Assembly: GCA_947387575.1 (NCBI GenBank) | Contig: CANDOC010000014.1 | Coordinates: 62,001-126,000 of the forward strand | Origin: Spongorhabdus nitratireducens | GTDB lineage: Bacteria; Pseudomonadota; Gammaproteobacteria; Pseudomonadales; Endozoicomonadaceae | Length of the DNA: 64,000 nt | Reading direction: 5' to 3' | Shown: one piece after another, positions 27,682 to 35,823 of the stretch | Numbering within the stretch: position 1 is the stretch's first letter | Layout: every line of letters starts with the position of its first letter | Made by a program: the position numbers and the translations under genes | Notes under the pieces: model-generated | What the model was told of the DNA's origin: nothing | Database searches by the model: none | Seen by the model: the letters and a program-made list of their open reading frames with translations, nothing else

Positions 27682-27758
27682 TGGTGGGCCTTCCGGGACT
27701 CGAACCCAGGACCTGCCGATTATGAGTCGGATGCTCTAACCAACTGAGCTAAAGGCCC
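27682..27758 (-). tRNA. tRNA with CAU anticodon (elongator Met or Ile2)
   Basis: A 77-base cloverleaf with encoded CCA. The acceptor GGGCCTT pairs with AAGGCCC, the D arm is GCTCAGTTGGTTAGAGC, the anticodon loop is CTCATAA and the T arm contains GGTTCGAGTCC. The sequence does not start like initiator tRNA. The elongator Met and the lysidine-modified Ile2 species share this loop, so identity is left open. The -10 region is listed separately. Confidence 0.93.
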
Positions 27759-27775
27759 AAAACAAGTGCGCGGGG

Positions 27776-27781
27776 ATTATA
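27776..27781 (-). promoter_or_regulatory. tRNA promoter -10 element
   Basis: A perfect TATAAT on the minus strand, 17 bases before the first tRNA base, with a weak TGGAAC at -35 spacing of 17. The CCCCGCGC discriminator after it is GC-rich, as in stringently controlled stable-RNA promoters. Confidence 0.7.
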
Positions 27782-27847
27782 CGTCGAGATTTGCGACTGT
27801 TCCAGTGCTGAAGTGCACTCAGTGCCGGATTAGTGACAGTTAGCAGC

Positions 27848-28540
27848 TCAACGTAGATATTTTTCGAGAATACCTGAAGTAAACAGGCTTGTTAATGCCT
27901 TTTTGTTTTCCTGCCAGATCGTTTCCATGGACGTATGCTGCTCGATCGTCGGGCATTCAAAGGTCAGTACCGGTGAACCCAGCGTTGTCGATGCGTAAGT
28001 TCCCAGCGAGCCGGGCGTTGGATGATCTTCTATTTCCTCCCGAACGATGGGGTAGCCGTTGTGAGCTGCCAGATGCTGCAGGATATCGTCACATTCTCCA
28101 TTACTGTTCAGCAGGGGTTTCCATGAATGGAAGCTGATAATCAGTGCAGGTGACTGTTGCTGGTAGAGTGCATTGAGAAACAGGTTTTCCGGTTCACTCA
28201 TGGGGGTATGCCCCCCGAAATATCGGGGCTCGTGAGGATTGTTCACCCAGCAATCTGTTGGCAGGTTGCGGTTCAGGTCAATGCCGTTGGCATTGGTCCG
28301 GGTTCGCTGAGCGAGCCCATCGGGATTAAGTGCAGGAATCAGGGTTATTGGCAAAGCGGAATTATCCGGTAATCCTTTCAGCCAGCGGAACAGCCGCAGC
28401 AAAACATAAACACTTTCGGGCTCATCACCGTGGGTGCCAGCGATCAGGTAGATACGCTCTCCTGTCTGCTGTGGGGTATGCCAGTTAGGTATAGGCCTTC
28501 CTGTTACGCTGTAGCCGTCGGGCTGGCGGGTAAATTCCAT
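27848..28540 (-). CDS. MpaA-like M14 zinc amidase
   Basis: A 230-residue M14-family metallopeptidase of the short MpaA type, which releases meso-diaminopimelate from murein tripeptide during peptidoglycan recycling. Zinc ligands are His and Glu in GTHGDEPES (near 35) and His in FHSW (near 140); the catalytic Glu is in LTFECP (near 195). NANGIDLNRNLP is the usual substrate motif. No signal peptide, consistent with a cytoplasmic enzyme. It lies upstream of the tRNA on the same strand. Confidence 0.85.
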   Translation of the reverse strand: MEFTRQPDGYSVTGRPIPNWHTPQQTGERIYLIAGTHGDEPESVYVLLRLFRWLKGLPDNSALPITLIPALNPDGLAQRTRTNANGIDLNRNLPTDCWVNNPHEPRYFGGHTPMSEPENLFLNALYQQQSPALIISFHSWKPLLNSNGECDDILQHLAAHNGYPIVREEIEDHPTPGSLGTYASTTLGSPVLTFECPTIEQHTSMETIWQENKKALTSLFTSGILEKYLR

Positions 28541-28718
28541 TCCTCATCCTGATCAAAAGCCATACTTTCAGCTTTGCAGCAGAATCCGCTCAAGGCAAAC
28601 AGCCGGAGCTTGTGGCTGAATCCGTCTAAGCTGAAAAGAAGTGTTGCCTGATTTTGCCAGTGAGTTGGCGGGGCAGTTTCAAGGATGAGTAGCGAGATGG
28701 CTACGGTAAGCACCTGAT

Positions 28719-29381
28719 ATGGATTTTTCGTCTCTTCGACGGTTTCTTATTCTGTTCTGCATTTCTGCGCTGGCACTGGCCGGGCGTTACTTTCTGGTTA
28801 ACCAGGGACTGGTTGATCAGGTAACCGTCCAGTACGGTGAGCGTGCTGCAACCCGACTGTTGGGCTGGGATGATTTTATGCGTCAGCAAAGCAGCCAGCA
28901 GCAGGATGATATGGCATACTTGGAGAGCGTGAATAACTATTTTAATGACATGCGCTTTGTCAGTGACCGACAGCTGTGGGGTACCGAAGATTACTGGGCC
29001 ACGCCTGTTGAATTCCTGTCCCGGGGAGCCGGAGACTGTGAAGACTTTTCCATCGCCAAATATTTTACCCTGCGTCAGTTGGGTATTGCCGATGAGCGCT
29101 TGAGAATTACCTACGTCAAAGCCCTTAACCTGAATCAGGCGCATATGGTGCTGACCTATTTTCCGGAAGGATCATCTGTGCCGCTGGTGCTGGATAATCT
29201 GATCGGGGATATTCGTCCGGCTACCGAGCGAAGTGATCTGGCGCCTGTGTATAACTTCAATGGTGATGGCCTGTGGCTGGCGAAACAGCGTGGCCATGGC
29301 AAGCGTGTGGGTGAAGCGAATCGTCTCAGCCTGTGGATGGCGCTGAGAGAACGTCTGAACAAGGATCTCGGTTCAGAGTAA
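28719..29381 (+). CDS. lapG: LapG-like periplasmic cysteine protease
   Basis: A 220-residue bacterial transglutaminase-like protease with an N-terminal hydrophobic export segment. The triad is Cys in GDCEDF (near 105), His in QAHMVL (near 141) and Asp in LVLDN (near 157). LapG cuts a large RTX adhesin from the cell surface when not held by LapD. The LapD gene follows after 31 bases. No adhesin gene is in the window. Calcium-binding acidic residues next to the active site fit LapG of Pseudomonas and Legionella. Confidence 0.9.
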   Translation: MDFSSLRRFLILFCISALALAGRYFLVNQGLVDQVTVQYGERAATRLLGWDDFMRQQSSQQQDDMAYLESVNNYFNDMRFVSDRQLWGTEDYWATPVEFLSRGAGDCEDFSIAKYFTLRQLGIADERLRITYVKALNLNQAHMVLTYFPEGSSVPLVLDNLIGDIRPATERSDLAPVYNFNGDGLWLAKQRGHGKRVGEANRLSLWMALRERLNKDLGSE

Positions 29382-29412
29382 CAACAATTAAAAGTTAACG
29401 AGGGAATGTGCC

Positions 29413-31362
29413 GTGACCCTGACAAGGCAACTGGGGCTGTTTCTGGCGTTGTTACTGTGTTTGCTGTTTGGAGCCAGCCTGCTGGTCAAGCTGGTTGATG
29501 CCCGGGACTATGTCCGTGCCCAGCTGAAATCCCATGCCCAGGATACAGCCACCTCTCTGGGACTTTCTATTGCCACTGCGGATGCCGACAATATCGCGTT
29601 AGTGGACTCCATGATTGATGCCATTTTTGACCGCGGCCACTATCAGGAAATCAGCTTTACCGATATGGATGGTGAAATGCTGGTTATGAGCCGTCAGCCC
29701 ATGCAGCTAGAGGGCGTACCGAACTGGTTTGTTCGGATTGTCAGCTTCCATGTGCCGTCGGCTACGACCGAAGTCAGTAATGGCTGGGAGCCAACCGGCA
29801 TTCTTAAAGTGATCAGTCATCCCGGATATGCATATCAGAGCCTGTGGCGAGAAACCAAGGAAAGTGTTGTGCTGTTTGGTGTGGCTTTGCTGATATCCAT
29901 GGTGGTGCTGGTTGGTTTATTGCGTCTGGTGTTGCGTCCGCTCGACCGGGTTGAAAAGCAGGCCGATGCGATCTGCCAGCGTCGTTTTGAAGTACAGCCG
30001 GTGTTACCCCGAACTCGGGAGTTGCGCCGGGTGGTCGAAGCGATGAATCGAATGGCTGGCAAGCTGCAGCACTTGTTTAATGAAAAGGTCACTTTAACCG
30101 AGAGGCTGAGGGATCAGTCTCGTACTGATGAATTGACCGGAATGCTGAATCGCCGGGCATTTGATGATCAGGTGGCAGCCCTGATGGAATCAGACCGCGG
30201 TGATGCCGGTGGAAGTCTGACATTGATTCATATGAATGGGTTGCAGCAGGTCAATCTTCAGCAGGGTCGGGCAAAGGGGGATGATATTCTGCTGTCGATT
30301 TCAGAGCGGATCAACCAAATCTCCAGCAGCTTTCCAGAGTCCATTGTGGCTCGACACAGTGGTAGTGAGTTTACATTGTTTATGCCGGGCTCTGACCAGG
30401 AGCAGGCCAGAGCGCTTTCTCTGAAACTCTATAAGACCATCATCACTCTCCCCTGGTTTGATACGAAAAATGAAATTGGAAAGCTGGAACTGGCAACAGT
30501 TATTTGTACCAGCAAAACCGGTTTACGCGTGTTGATGAGTGAAGCAGATCAGGTATTACGGGGTTTGCAGACTCAGGGGCGCAGTGGCTGGCAGGTCAAA
30601 CCCTTGCAGCAGACCGAGGTTCATCACTTTTCCAGCTGGCCGGCAGATGAGTGGAGAACATCCTTGCGGGATGTGATGGAACGGCAGGATGTGGAGTTAT
30701 ATGCCCAACCGGTTTTTGACCGGGAAGGCAAGATTTTACATCGGGAGATACTGTCGCGAATGATGCTGCGAGGTGAGTTGGCTTCGGCGGCGGCTTTCTT
30801 GCCGATGGTTGAGCGGTTTGATTTCAGCAGTCAGTTTGACCAGATTGTGATTGAAAAAGTCTTGCAATGGATTGAGGCGCATCCTGATGATGACAGTAAG
30901 TTCTGTGTGAACCTGTCGACACGTTCAATTCAAAAGGAAATCTTTCGTCACTGGTTGACAGGGCGACTTAAGAAAACCCCGGAGCTGGCCTCCCGCCTGA
31001 TTGTTGAAGTGCCGGAGTATACGCTTCATCTGGTTGCTGAAGAGCTGATGCCACTTGTCGAGGAGCTTGAACCGTTAGGTTGCTCACTGTCACTTGATCA
31101 CTTTGGTACCGGCACCCGGGCACTGTCATATTTGAAACAACTGAACATTGACTACCTCAAAATCGACAACACCTTTGTCCGCCAGCTGGACAGCCATGAA
31201 GGTAACCAGTTTTTCATCCACTCTCTGTCGCTGATTGCTCATAACCGGGATATCATTTTGCTGGGACAGGGTGTCGAGAGTGAGGAAACCTGGCAGCAAC
31301 TGCTCAAACTGGGTGTTGATGGCGGTCAGGGCTTCCATCTGGGACGACCTGAAGCATTATAA
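29413..31362 (+). CDS. lapD: LapD-like cyclic di-GMP receptor
   Basis: A 649-residue inner-membrane receptor. A first helix (about 5-27), a periplasmic LapD/MoxY-type domain with the conserved Trp region VPNWFVRIV (near 103), a second helix (about 152-172), HAMP, a GGDEF domain with a broken active site (HSGSEF near 315) and an EAL-like domain whose signature is degenerate (ILSRM near 450). Loss of both sites means that it binds rather than makes or cleaves c-di-GMP. It controls LapG from inside out. GTG start after CGAGGGA. Confidence 0.9.
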   Translation: MTLTRQLGLFLALLLCLLFGASLLVKLVDARDYVRAQLKSHAQDTATSLGLSIATADADNIALVDSMIDAIFDRGHYQEISFTDMDGEMLVMSRQPMQLEGVPNWFVRIVSFHVPSATTEVSNGWEPTGILKVISHPGYAYQSLWRETKESVVLFGVALLISMVVLVGLLRLVLRPLDRVEKQADAICQRRFEVQPVLPRTRELRRVVEAMNRMAGKLQHLFNEKVTLTERLRDQSRTDELTGMLNRRAFDDQVAALMESDRGDAGGSLTLIHMNGLQQVNLQQGRAKGDDILLSISERINQISSSFPESIVARHSGSEFTLFMPGSDQEQARALSLKLYKTIITLPWFDTKNEIGKLELATVICTSKTGLRVLMSEADQVLRGLQTQGRSGWQVKPLQQTEVHHFSSWPADEWRTSLRDVMERQDVELYAQPVFDREGKILHREILSRMMLRGELASAAAFLPMVERFDFSSQFDQIVIEKVLQWIEAHPDDDSKFCVNLSTRSIQKEIFRHWLTGRLKKTPELASRLIVEVPEYTLHLVAEELMPLVEELEPLGCSLSLDHFGTGTRALSYLKQLNIDYLKIDNTFVRQLDSHEGNQFFIHSLSLIAHNRDIILLGQGVESEETWQQLLKLGVDGGQGFHLGRPEAL

Positions 31363-31443
31363 AAACCTTGCTGCGGGCTACCGCAAACCGGCTGATTTGC
31401 TCATAATACTTCGCCACAGGAATGTTCTATCCGGGGAAAGATT

Positions 31444-32487
31444 ATGAGCATCATGGAAAAGGCCGGAGATCAGTTTGCCGCATTGCGGGAAAAATTCTCC
31501 GCCAATGGAAAGATGGCGAGACTGCTGGCGGTTATATTACTGCTCTACGTTGTTGTGGTTGTAGCACTGGGTATCTGGTGGAGCCGGGCGCCGGAAATTT
31601 TTTCCGTGCGTGAAAATGCGGCGCAGATGGCGGAAAAGCGTGGACGTGATGTTGTCACAGGTTTTACGACCACATCCACTGTCATCCATATGGCCGAAGA
31701 ACTGCTCAACAAGCCCGGTGGTTTCATTCGTAATGACATAATGCCACCCGGACTTTATCTGGATAACATTTCCAACTGGGAACACGGCGTACTGGTACAG
31801 ATCCGTGATATGAGTCGTGCCCTGCGCAAAGATATGAGCCGCTCCCAGTCCCAGTCCAAGGAGGACCCGGATCTGGCGATGGCTGAGCCGCAGTTTAACT
31901 TCAATGATCGCAGCTGGGCGCTGCCTTCCAGTGAAGGGCAGTACGAGCGCGGTATCAAATTGATGAATAACTATTTGATGCGCCTTTCTGATCCCAATGA
32001 ATCAGCTCAGTTCTATGCGCGTGCAGATAATCTGGCGTCCTGGATTGGTGATGTTGGCAACCGACTGGGCAGTCTTTCCCAGCGCCTGAGTGCCAGTGTC
32101 GGCAAGCCGCGACTGAATACTGACCTTGCAGGTGATCCTGAAGCAACTCAGTCCACACCTGAAGGCGTGGAAATCGATGTTAAAACCCCCTGGCTGCAAA
32201 TTGATGATGTCTTTTATGAAGCGCGTGGTACCAGCTGGGCACTGATTCATCTGTTGAAAGCTGTTGAAGTGGATTTTGCCGATGTACTGGCCAAAAAGAA
32301 TGCCCAGGTCAGCCTGCGCCAGATTATTCGTGAGCTGGAAGGTACCCAGGAAACCCTGTGGAGCCCGATGGTACTGAATGGCAGTGGCTTTGGTGTGCTG
32401 GCCAACCATTCACTGGTTATGGCCAACTACATCTCCCGTGCCAACGCGGCACTGATCCAGCTGCGTGAATTGCTGGAACAGGGATAA
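31444..32487 (+). CDS. DUF2333-family membrane protein
   Basis: A 347-residue protein with one N-terminal membrane helix (ARLLAVILLLYVVVVVALGI, residues 23-43) and a large domain facing the periplasm, containing PPGLYLDNISNWEHG and LMNNYLMRLSDP. This matches the conserved gammaproteobacterial DUF2333 family of unknown function. It starts after GGGGAAAGATT and ends with a clear terminator. It probably forms its own unit after lapD. Confidence 0.85.
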   Translation: MSIMEKAGDQFAALREKFSANGKMARLLAVILLLYVVVVVALGIWWSRAPEIFSVRENAAQMAEKRGRDVVTGFTTTSTVIHMAEELLNKPGGFIRNDIMPPGLYLDNISNWEHGVLVQIRDMSRALRKDMSRSQSQSKEDPDLAMAEPQFNFNDRSWALPSSEGQYERGIKLMNNYLMRLSDPNESAQFYARADNLASWIGDVGNRLGSLSQRLSASVGKPRLNTDLAGDPEATQSTPEGVEIDVKTPWLQIDDVFYEARGTSWALIHLLKAVEVDFADVLAKKNAQVSLRQIIRELEGTQETLWSPMVLNGSGFGVLANHSLVMANYISRANAALIQLRELLEQG

Positions 32488-32503
32488 CATCTCCCCCCTT
32501 TAC

Positions 32504-32546
32504 GAAGAAGCTTTATCGCAGTGCGGTAAGGCTTCTTTTTCGTTTT
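32504..32546 (+). terminator. Terminator after the DUF2333 gene
   Basis: A 14-bp stem, allowing two G-T pairs (GAAGAAGCTTTATCGC with GCGGTAAGGCTTCTT), followed by TTTTTCGTTTT. Confidence 0.8.
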
Positions 32547-32566
32547 ACTAACCGAAAGTGAATTCA

Positions 32567-32890
32567 ATGAGCAATAACAGTCGTCTGGTTTACAGCACTG
32601 ACGGTGGCCGGATTAAAGAGGAAAAGAAAAAGGCAGAAGCACCGGTGGGCGATGGTCGCGTTCGTGTCCGTCGTGATCGCAAGGGACGTGGTGGTAAAAC
32701 CGTTACTGTCATCGAAGGGCTGCCACTGGCTGGCAATGACCTGAAAGCTTTTCTGAAAGTGCTGAAAAAACGCTGTGGTGGTGGCGGTGCAGTGAAGGAT
32801 GGTGCTATTGAACTGCAGGGTGATCACTGTGAATCGATGCTGTCCGAGCTGAAAAAGCAGGGTTATGATGCCAAGCAATCTGGTGGCTGA
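32567..32890 (+). CDS. Sui1/YciH-family translation initiation factor
   Basis: A 107-residue protein of the bacterial SUI1/eIF1-like family. The basic N-terminus (VRVRRDRKGRGGKTVTVIEGLP) leads into the core GNDLKAFLKVLKKRCGGGG and the C-terminal ESMLSELKKQGYDAK. Homologues help start-site selection in vitro; the bacterial role is not well settled. ATG at 32567 is chosen over a GTG at 32558. It lies between two terminators, so it is monocistronic. Confidence 0.88.
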   Translation: MSNNSRLVYSTDGGRIKEEKKKAEAPVGDGRVRVRRDRKGRGGKTVTVIEGLPLAGNDLKAFLKVLKKRCGGGGAVKDGAIELQGDHCESMLSELKKQGYDAKQSGG

Positions 32891-32923
32891 GATCCAGGGC
32901 TTAGATCAGAAAAACTAAATGCA

Positions 32924-32948
32924 ATCAGGGCATCATTGATGCCCTGAT
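32924..32948. terminator. Bidirectional terminator between sui1 and panD
   Basis: A perfect 11-bp inverted repeat (ATCAGGGCATC) with a 3-base loop between converging genes. The T-run is weak on both sides. Confidence 0.7.
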
Positions 32949-32967
32949 ATGGATTCTCTTTCAGCTA

Positions 32968-33348
32968 TTAACCAGCCTGAACAGGAATCGCATTGGCTGT
33001 GTGATCAACCACGTTTTCCGGAGCCATGTAGATCAGGGCCGGCTTGTGGTCCTTGCACTCATTGGCGTCGTAGTTGCCGTAAGCACAGATAATAATACGA
33101 TCACCCACTGCAACCTTGCGTGCTGCAGCACCGTTCATGGAGATCATGCGTGAACCTGCTTCGCCACGAATGATATATGTGGTGAAACGCTCGCCGTTAT
33201 CTTTGTTATAAATCTGGATCTGTTCAAATTCCTGCAGACCCGCCATATCCAGCAGATCACTGTCGATTGCGCAGGAACCTTCGTAATTCAGAACCGCATG
33301 GGTCACTGTGGCCATATGCAACTTGGCCTTCAACATGATGTTCTGCAA
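32968..33348 (-). CDS. panD: Aspartate 1-decarboxylase
   Basis: A 126-residue pyruvoyl enzyme that makes beta-alanine from aspartate for pantothenate. Self-cleavage occurs at Gly-Ser in YEGSCAID. The [11 protein letters not shown] start resembles the Pseudomonas protein, so TTG at 33348 (after GGAGAAGAGAG) is likely; ATG at 33336 is the alternative. It is separate from panBC: an intergenic region with a hairpin intervenes. Confidence 0.93.
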   Translation of the reverse strand: MQNIMLKAKLHMATVTHAVLNYEGSCAIDSDLLDMAGLQEFEQIQIYNKDNGERFTTYIIRGEAGSRMISMNGAAARKVAVGDRIIICAYGNYDANECKDHKPALIYMAPENVVDHTANAIPVQAG

Positions 33349-33417
33349 ACTCTCTTCTCCGGCGAAATAATAATTTTGCGAAGATTACTCACCCTGAGCG
33401 CGGGCATCAAGGGGTAT

Positions 33418-33453
33418 AAGTACCCGAAAAGTCTTTTCCGGGTACTTATTTTT
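33418..33453. terminator. Long hairpin between panC and panD
   Basis: A 13-bp stem with one bulged G (AAGTACCCGAAAA with TTTTCCGGGTACTT) followed by ATTTTTGG on the plus strand. It lies just beyond the upstream-to-downstream flow from panD into panC and would stop readthrough in either direction. Confidence 0.7.
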
Positions 33454-33500
33454 GGTGGAAATGCCGTGATTTTGAATTTTTACATCAGCGGCACACCGGC

Positions 33501-34367
33501 TCAGATGTCCAGCTGAACGTTATCAATCAGGCGGGCACGGCCCAGCATAGCGGCAGCCAGAATGACCAGTTTGTCATCCTTCAGGGTGGCGGGCTGGAGG
33601 GTGTGACGATCGACAATATTGAAGTAATCCGGCTTGAATCCAGCCCGGGCCAGCTTGACGAAACCGTCCCGATGAATGGCGTCATAATTACGCTCACCGG
33701 CCAGAATCTGCTCACGGGCTTCACTGATAACCTGATATAACAATGCAGCTGCATTGCGCTCATCAGCAGTGAGGTAGCCATTACGTGAGCTCAGAGCCAG
33801 GCCGCTGTCCGCACGGGCAATTGGTGCACCGACGACTTCGATAGGCATGCACAGGTCTTCCACCATCTTGCGAATAATCGCCAGCTGCTGGAAGTCCTTC
33901 TCACCAAATACCGCTACATCCGGACGCAGAATATTGAACAGCTTGCAGACAATTGTCGCGATACCGGTAAAAAAGCCGGGGCGGCTGCTGCCACAGTGCA
34001 TGCCATCCAGTGCATCAACCCGCACTACAGTATGGTGCTCGGCACCTTCCGGATAGATTTCGTGAGATGTAGGCGTGAACAGCAGGTCCACACCTTCCTG
34101 AACCAGCAATTCCTGATCCTCTTCGAAAGTACGGGGGTAACTGTCGTAATCTTCGTTAGGACCAAACTGGAGCTGGTTGACATAAATGCTGACAACCACA
34201 TAGTCACAGCGCTTTTTGGCTTCACGAACCAGAGACAGGTGACCGTCGTGCAGGTTACCCATAGTCGGTACGAAGCCAACCTTTTTGCCCTGGGTGCGAA
34301 CCGTGCTCAGCACATCCTGTACGTCGGCAATGGTGCCAACTGTTTTCATCGAAGTTTCCATGGTCAT
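33501..34367 (-). CDS. panC: Pantothenate synthetase
   Basis: A 288-residue enzyme joining pantoate and beta-alanine with ATP. The HIGH-like site is GNLHDGHLSL (near 38) and the KMSKS-like site is LALSSRNGYL (near 195); VPTMGNLH and VFGEKDFQQL are strong family marks. It starts 11 bases after panB ends. The start at 34367 gives a GAGAAAGA ribosome site; ATG at 34349 is an alternative. Confidence 0.96.
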   Translation of the reverse strand: MTMETSMKTVGTIADVQDVLSTVRTQGKKVGFVPTMGNLHDGHLSLVREAKKRCDYVVVSIYVNQLQFGPNEDYDSYPRTFEEDQELLVQEGVDLLFTPTSHEIYPEGAEHHTVVRVDALDGMHCGSSRPGFFTGIATIVCKLFNILRPDVAVFGEKDFQQLAIIRKMVEDLCMPIEVVGAPIARADSGLALSSRNGYLTADERNAAALLYQVISEAREQILAGERNYDAIHRDGFVKLARAGFKPDYFNIVDRHTLQPATLKDDKLVILAAAMLGRARLIDNVQLDI

Positions 34368-34378
34368 CGGTCTTTCTC

Positions 34379-35170
34379 TCAGTAGCTGTGTTCCGGTGCC
34401 GGATATTCACCGGACTTCACTGCGGAAACAAAGCGACCAACTGCATCCTGAACGGAACTGGCGCCTTCCATAAAGTTGCGGACAAATTTGGCTTTGCGGC
34501 CCGGGGTCAGATTCAACATGTCCTGCGTGACCAGAACCTGGGCATCGGTGTCCTTGCCTGCACCGATACCAATAACCGGAATGGACACAGTTTGGGTCAG
34601 TTCACGTGCCAGATCGCTGGGCACGCATTCCAACAACAGCATCACAGCACCGGCCTGTTCCATTTCCTTTGCCAGCTGAATCATTGCGGTCGCCTGTTCA
34701 ACATCACGACCCTGAACCTTATAGCCACCCAGTATACTGACCAGTTGAGGCAACAGTCCCAGGTGAACACAAACCGGAATGCCGCGCTCGGCCATCGTTT
34801 TAACGGCCGGTAGCAACCAGCGATCACCTTCGATCTTGACGATCTCGGCACCGGCCTGCATTAGGCGGGTGGCATTCTCTAGCGCTTTTTCTTCAGTCGA
34901 TGCACTCATGAATGGCATGTCGGACATGATCATGGTGTCTTTTACACCACGGCTTACACAGCGAGTGTGATACTCGATATCGTCCATGCTGACATGCACG
35001 GTGGAATCCTTGCCCTGCATAACCATGCCGAGTGAGTCACCGACCAGCAGAACCTCAACACCTTGCTCATCCAGCAAATGTGCGACAGTTGCATCATAAG
35101 CAGTAAGGCAGGTGAACTTTTCTCCCGCAGCTTTACGGGACGCAAGTGTATTAAGAGTGACTTTTGGCAT
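34379..35170 (-). CDS. panB: Ketopantoate hydroxymethyltransferase
   Basis: A 263-residue TIM-barrel enzyme that makes ketopantoate from ketoisovalerate and methylene-tetrahydrofolate. Family marks are LTAYDATVAHLLDEQG, LLVGDSLGMVMQG with the metal Asp, KIEGDRW and GIGAGKDTDAQVLV. It is first in the panBC unit, in the order folK, panB, panC, which is the order in Pseudomonas. A gap of 143 bases to folK may hold a separate promoter. Confidence 0.96.
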   Translation of the reverse strand: MPKVTLNTLASRKAAGEKFTCLTAYDATVAHLLDEQGVEVLLVGDSLGMVMQGKDSTVHVSMDDIEYHTRCVSRGVKDTMIMSDMPFMSASTEEKALENATRLMQAGAEIVKIEGDRWLLPAVKTMAERGIPVCVHLGLLPQLVSILGGYKVQGRDVEQATAMIQLAKEMEQAGAVMLLLECVPSDLARELTQTVSIPVIGIGAGKDTDAQVLVTQDMLNLTPGRKAKFVRNFMEGASSVQDAVGRFVSAVKSGEYPAPEHSY

Positions 35171-35313
35171 AGAAGGTATAACCAGAATTAGTGGTATAAC
35201 CGGTGTTGGAAAGCCGGATTTGATGAAAATCGCAGATTAGTGCTGATATAAGCCGGATGCAAACGCTTTTTCACAGGAGTTTCCCGCTAATTAAGGGCTT
35301 CCGGCTGAAAAAA

Positions 35314-35820
35314 TCAGGTGAGGGGTTTCCAGTTTTTACCGGGAAGGTTGAGCCCGGAACTGTCACAGTCATCAAGTAATGACTGTAATGACGTTCCATC
35401 CGGCATCGTGAAACCGGGTTGAGTAATGTCCGCCAGTGGGTGCAGCACAAATGAACGCCAGTGCATTTCCTTGTGGGGAACAATCAGGCGTTCAGTATTA
35501 ATTGTGCTGTCTCCGAACAGCAGAATATCAAGATCCAGGGTGCGTGAACCCCATCGGATCAGGCGTTCACGTCCGAACTCAAGTTCAATACGCTGTAGTT
35601 CGTCCAGTAGCTTCTCAGGTTCCAGTTCGGTACTGAGAGCTACTGCAGCATTACAGTAATCCTCTTGCTCACCGGGACCTACAGGACGACTGGCGTATAA
35701 CTTCGAAACTGCAAACAGCTCGGTTTTCGGTATTCGGGCAATGGCCTGAACAGCTCCTGTGAGCTGTTCGACCGGGTTGCCCAGATTAGCGCCCAGACCA
35801 ACATACGCAGTAACAGCCAT
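35314..35820 (-). CDS. folK: 2-amino-4-hydroxy-6-hydroxymethyldihydropteridine pyrophosphokinase (HPPK)
   Basis: A 168-residue enzyme that pyrophosphorylates the pterin in folate synthesis. It shows YVGLGANLGNP, LYASRPVGP, the metal-binding pair in RTLDLDILLFGD and the HWRSFVLHPLADI motif. It starts 3 bases after pcnB ends, with a GGAG site inside the end of pcnB, so the two are translationally coupled. The product route leads to folates that also feed PanB. Confidence 0.95.
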   Translation of the reverse strand: MAVTAYVGLGANLGNPVEQLTGAVQAIARIPKTELFAVSKLYASRPVGPGEQEDYCNAAVALSTELEPEKLLDELQRIELEFGRERLIRWGSRTLDLDILLFGDSTINTERLIVPHKEMHWRSFVLHPLADITQPGFTMPDGTSLQSLLDDCDSSGLNLPGKNWKPLT

Positions 35821-35823
35821 AAC

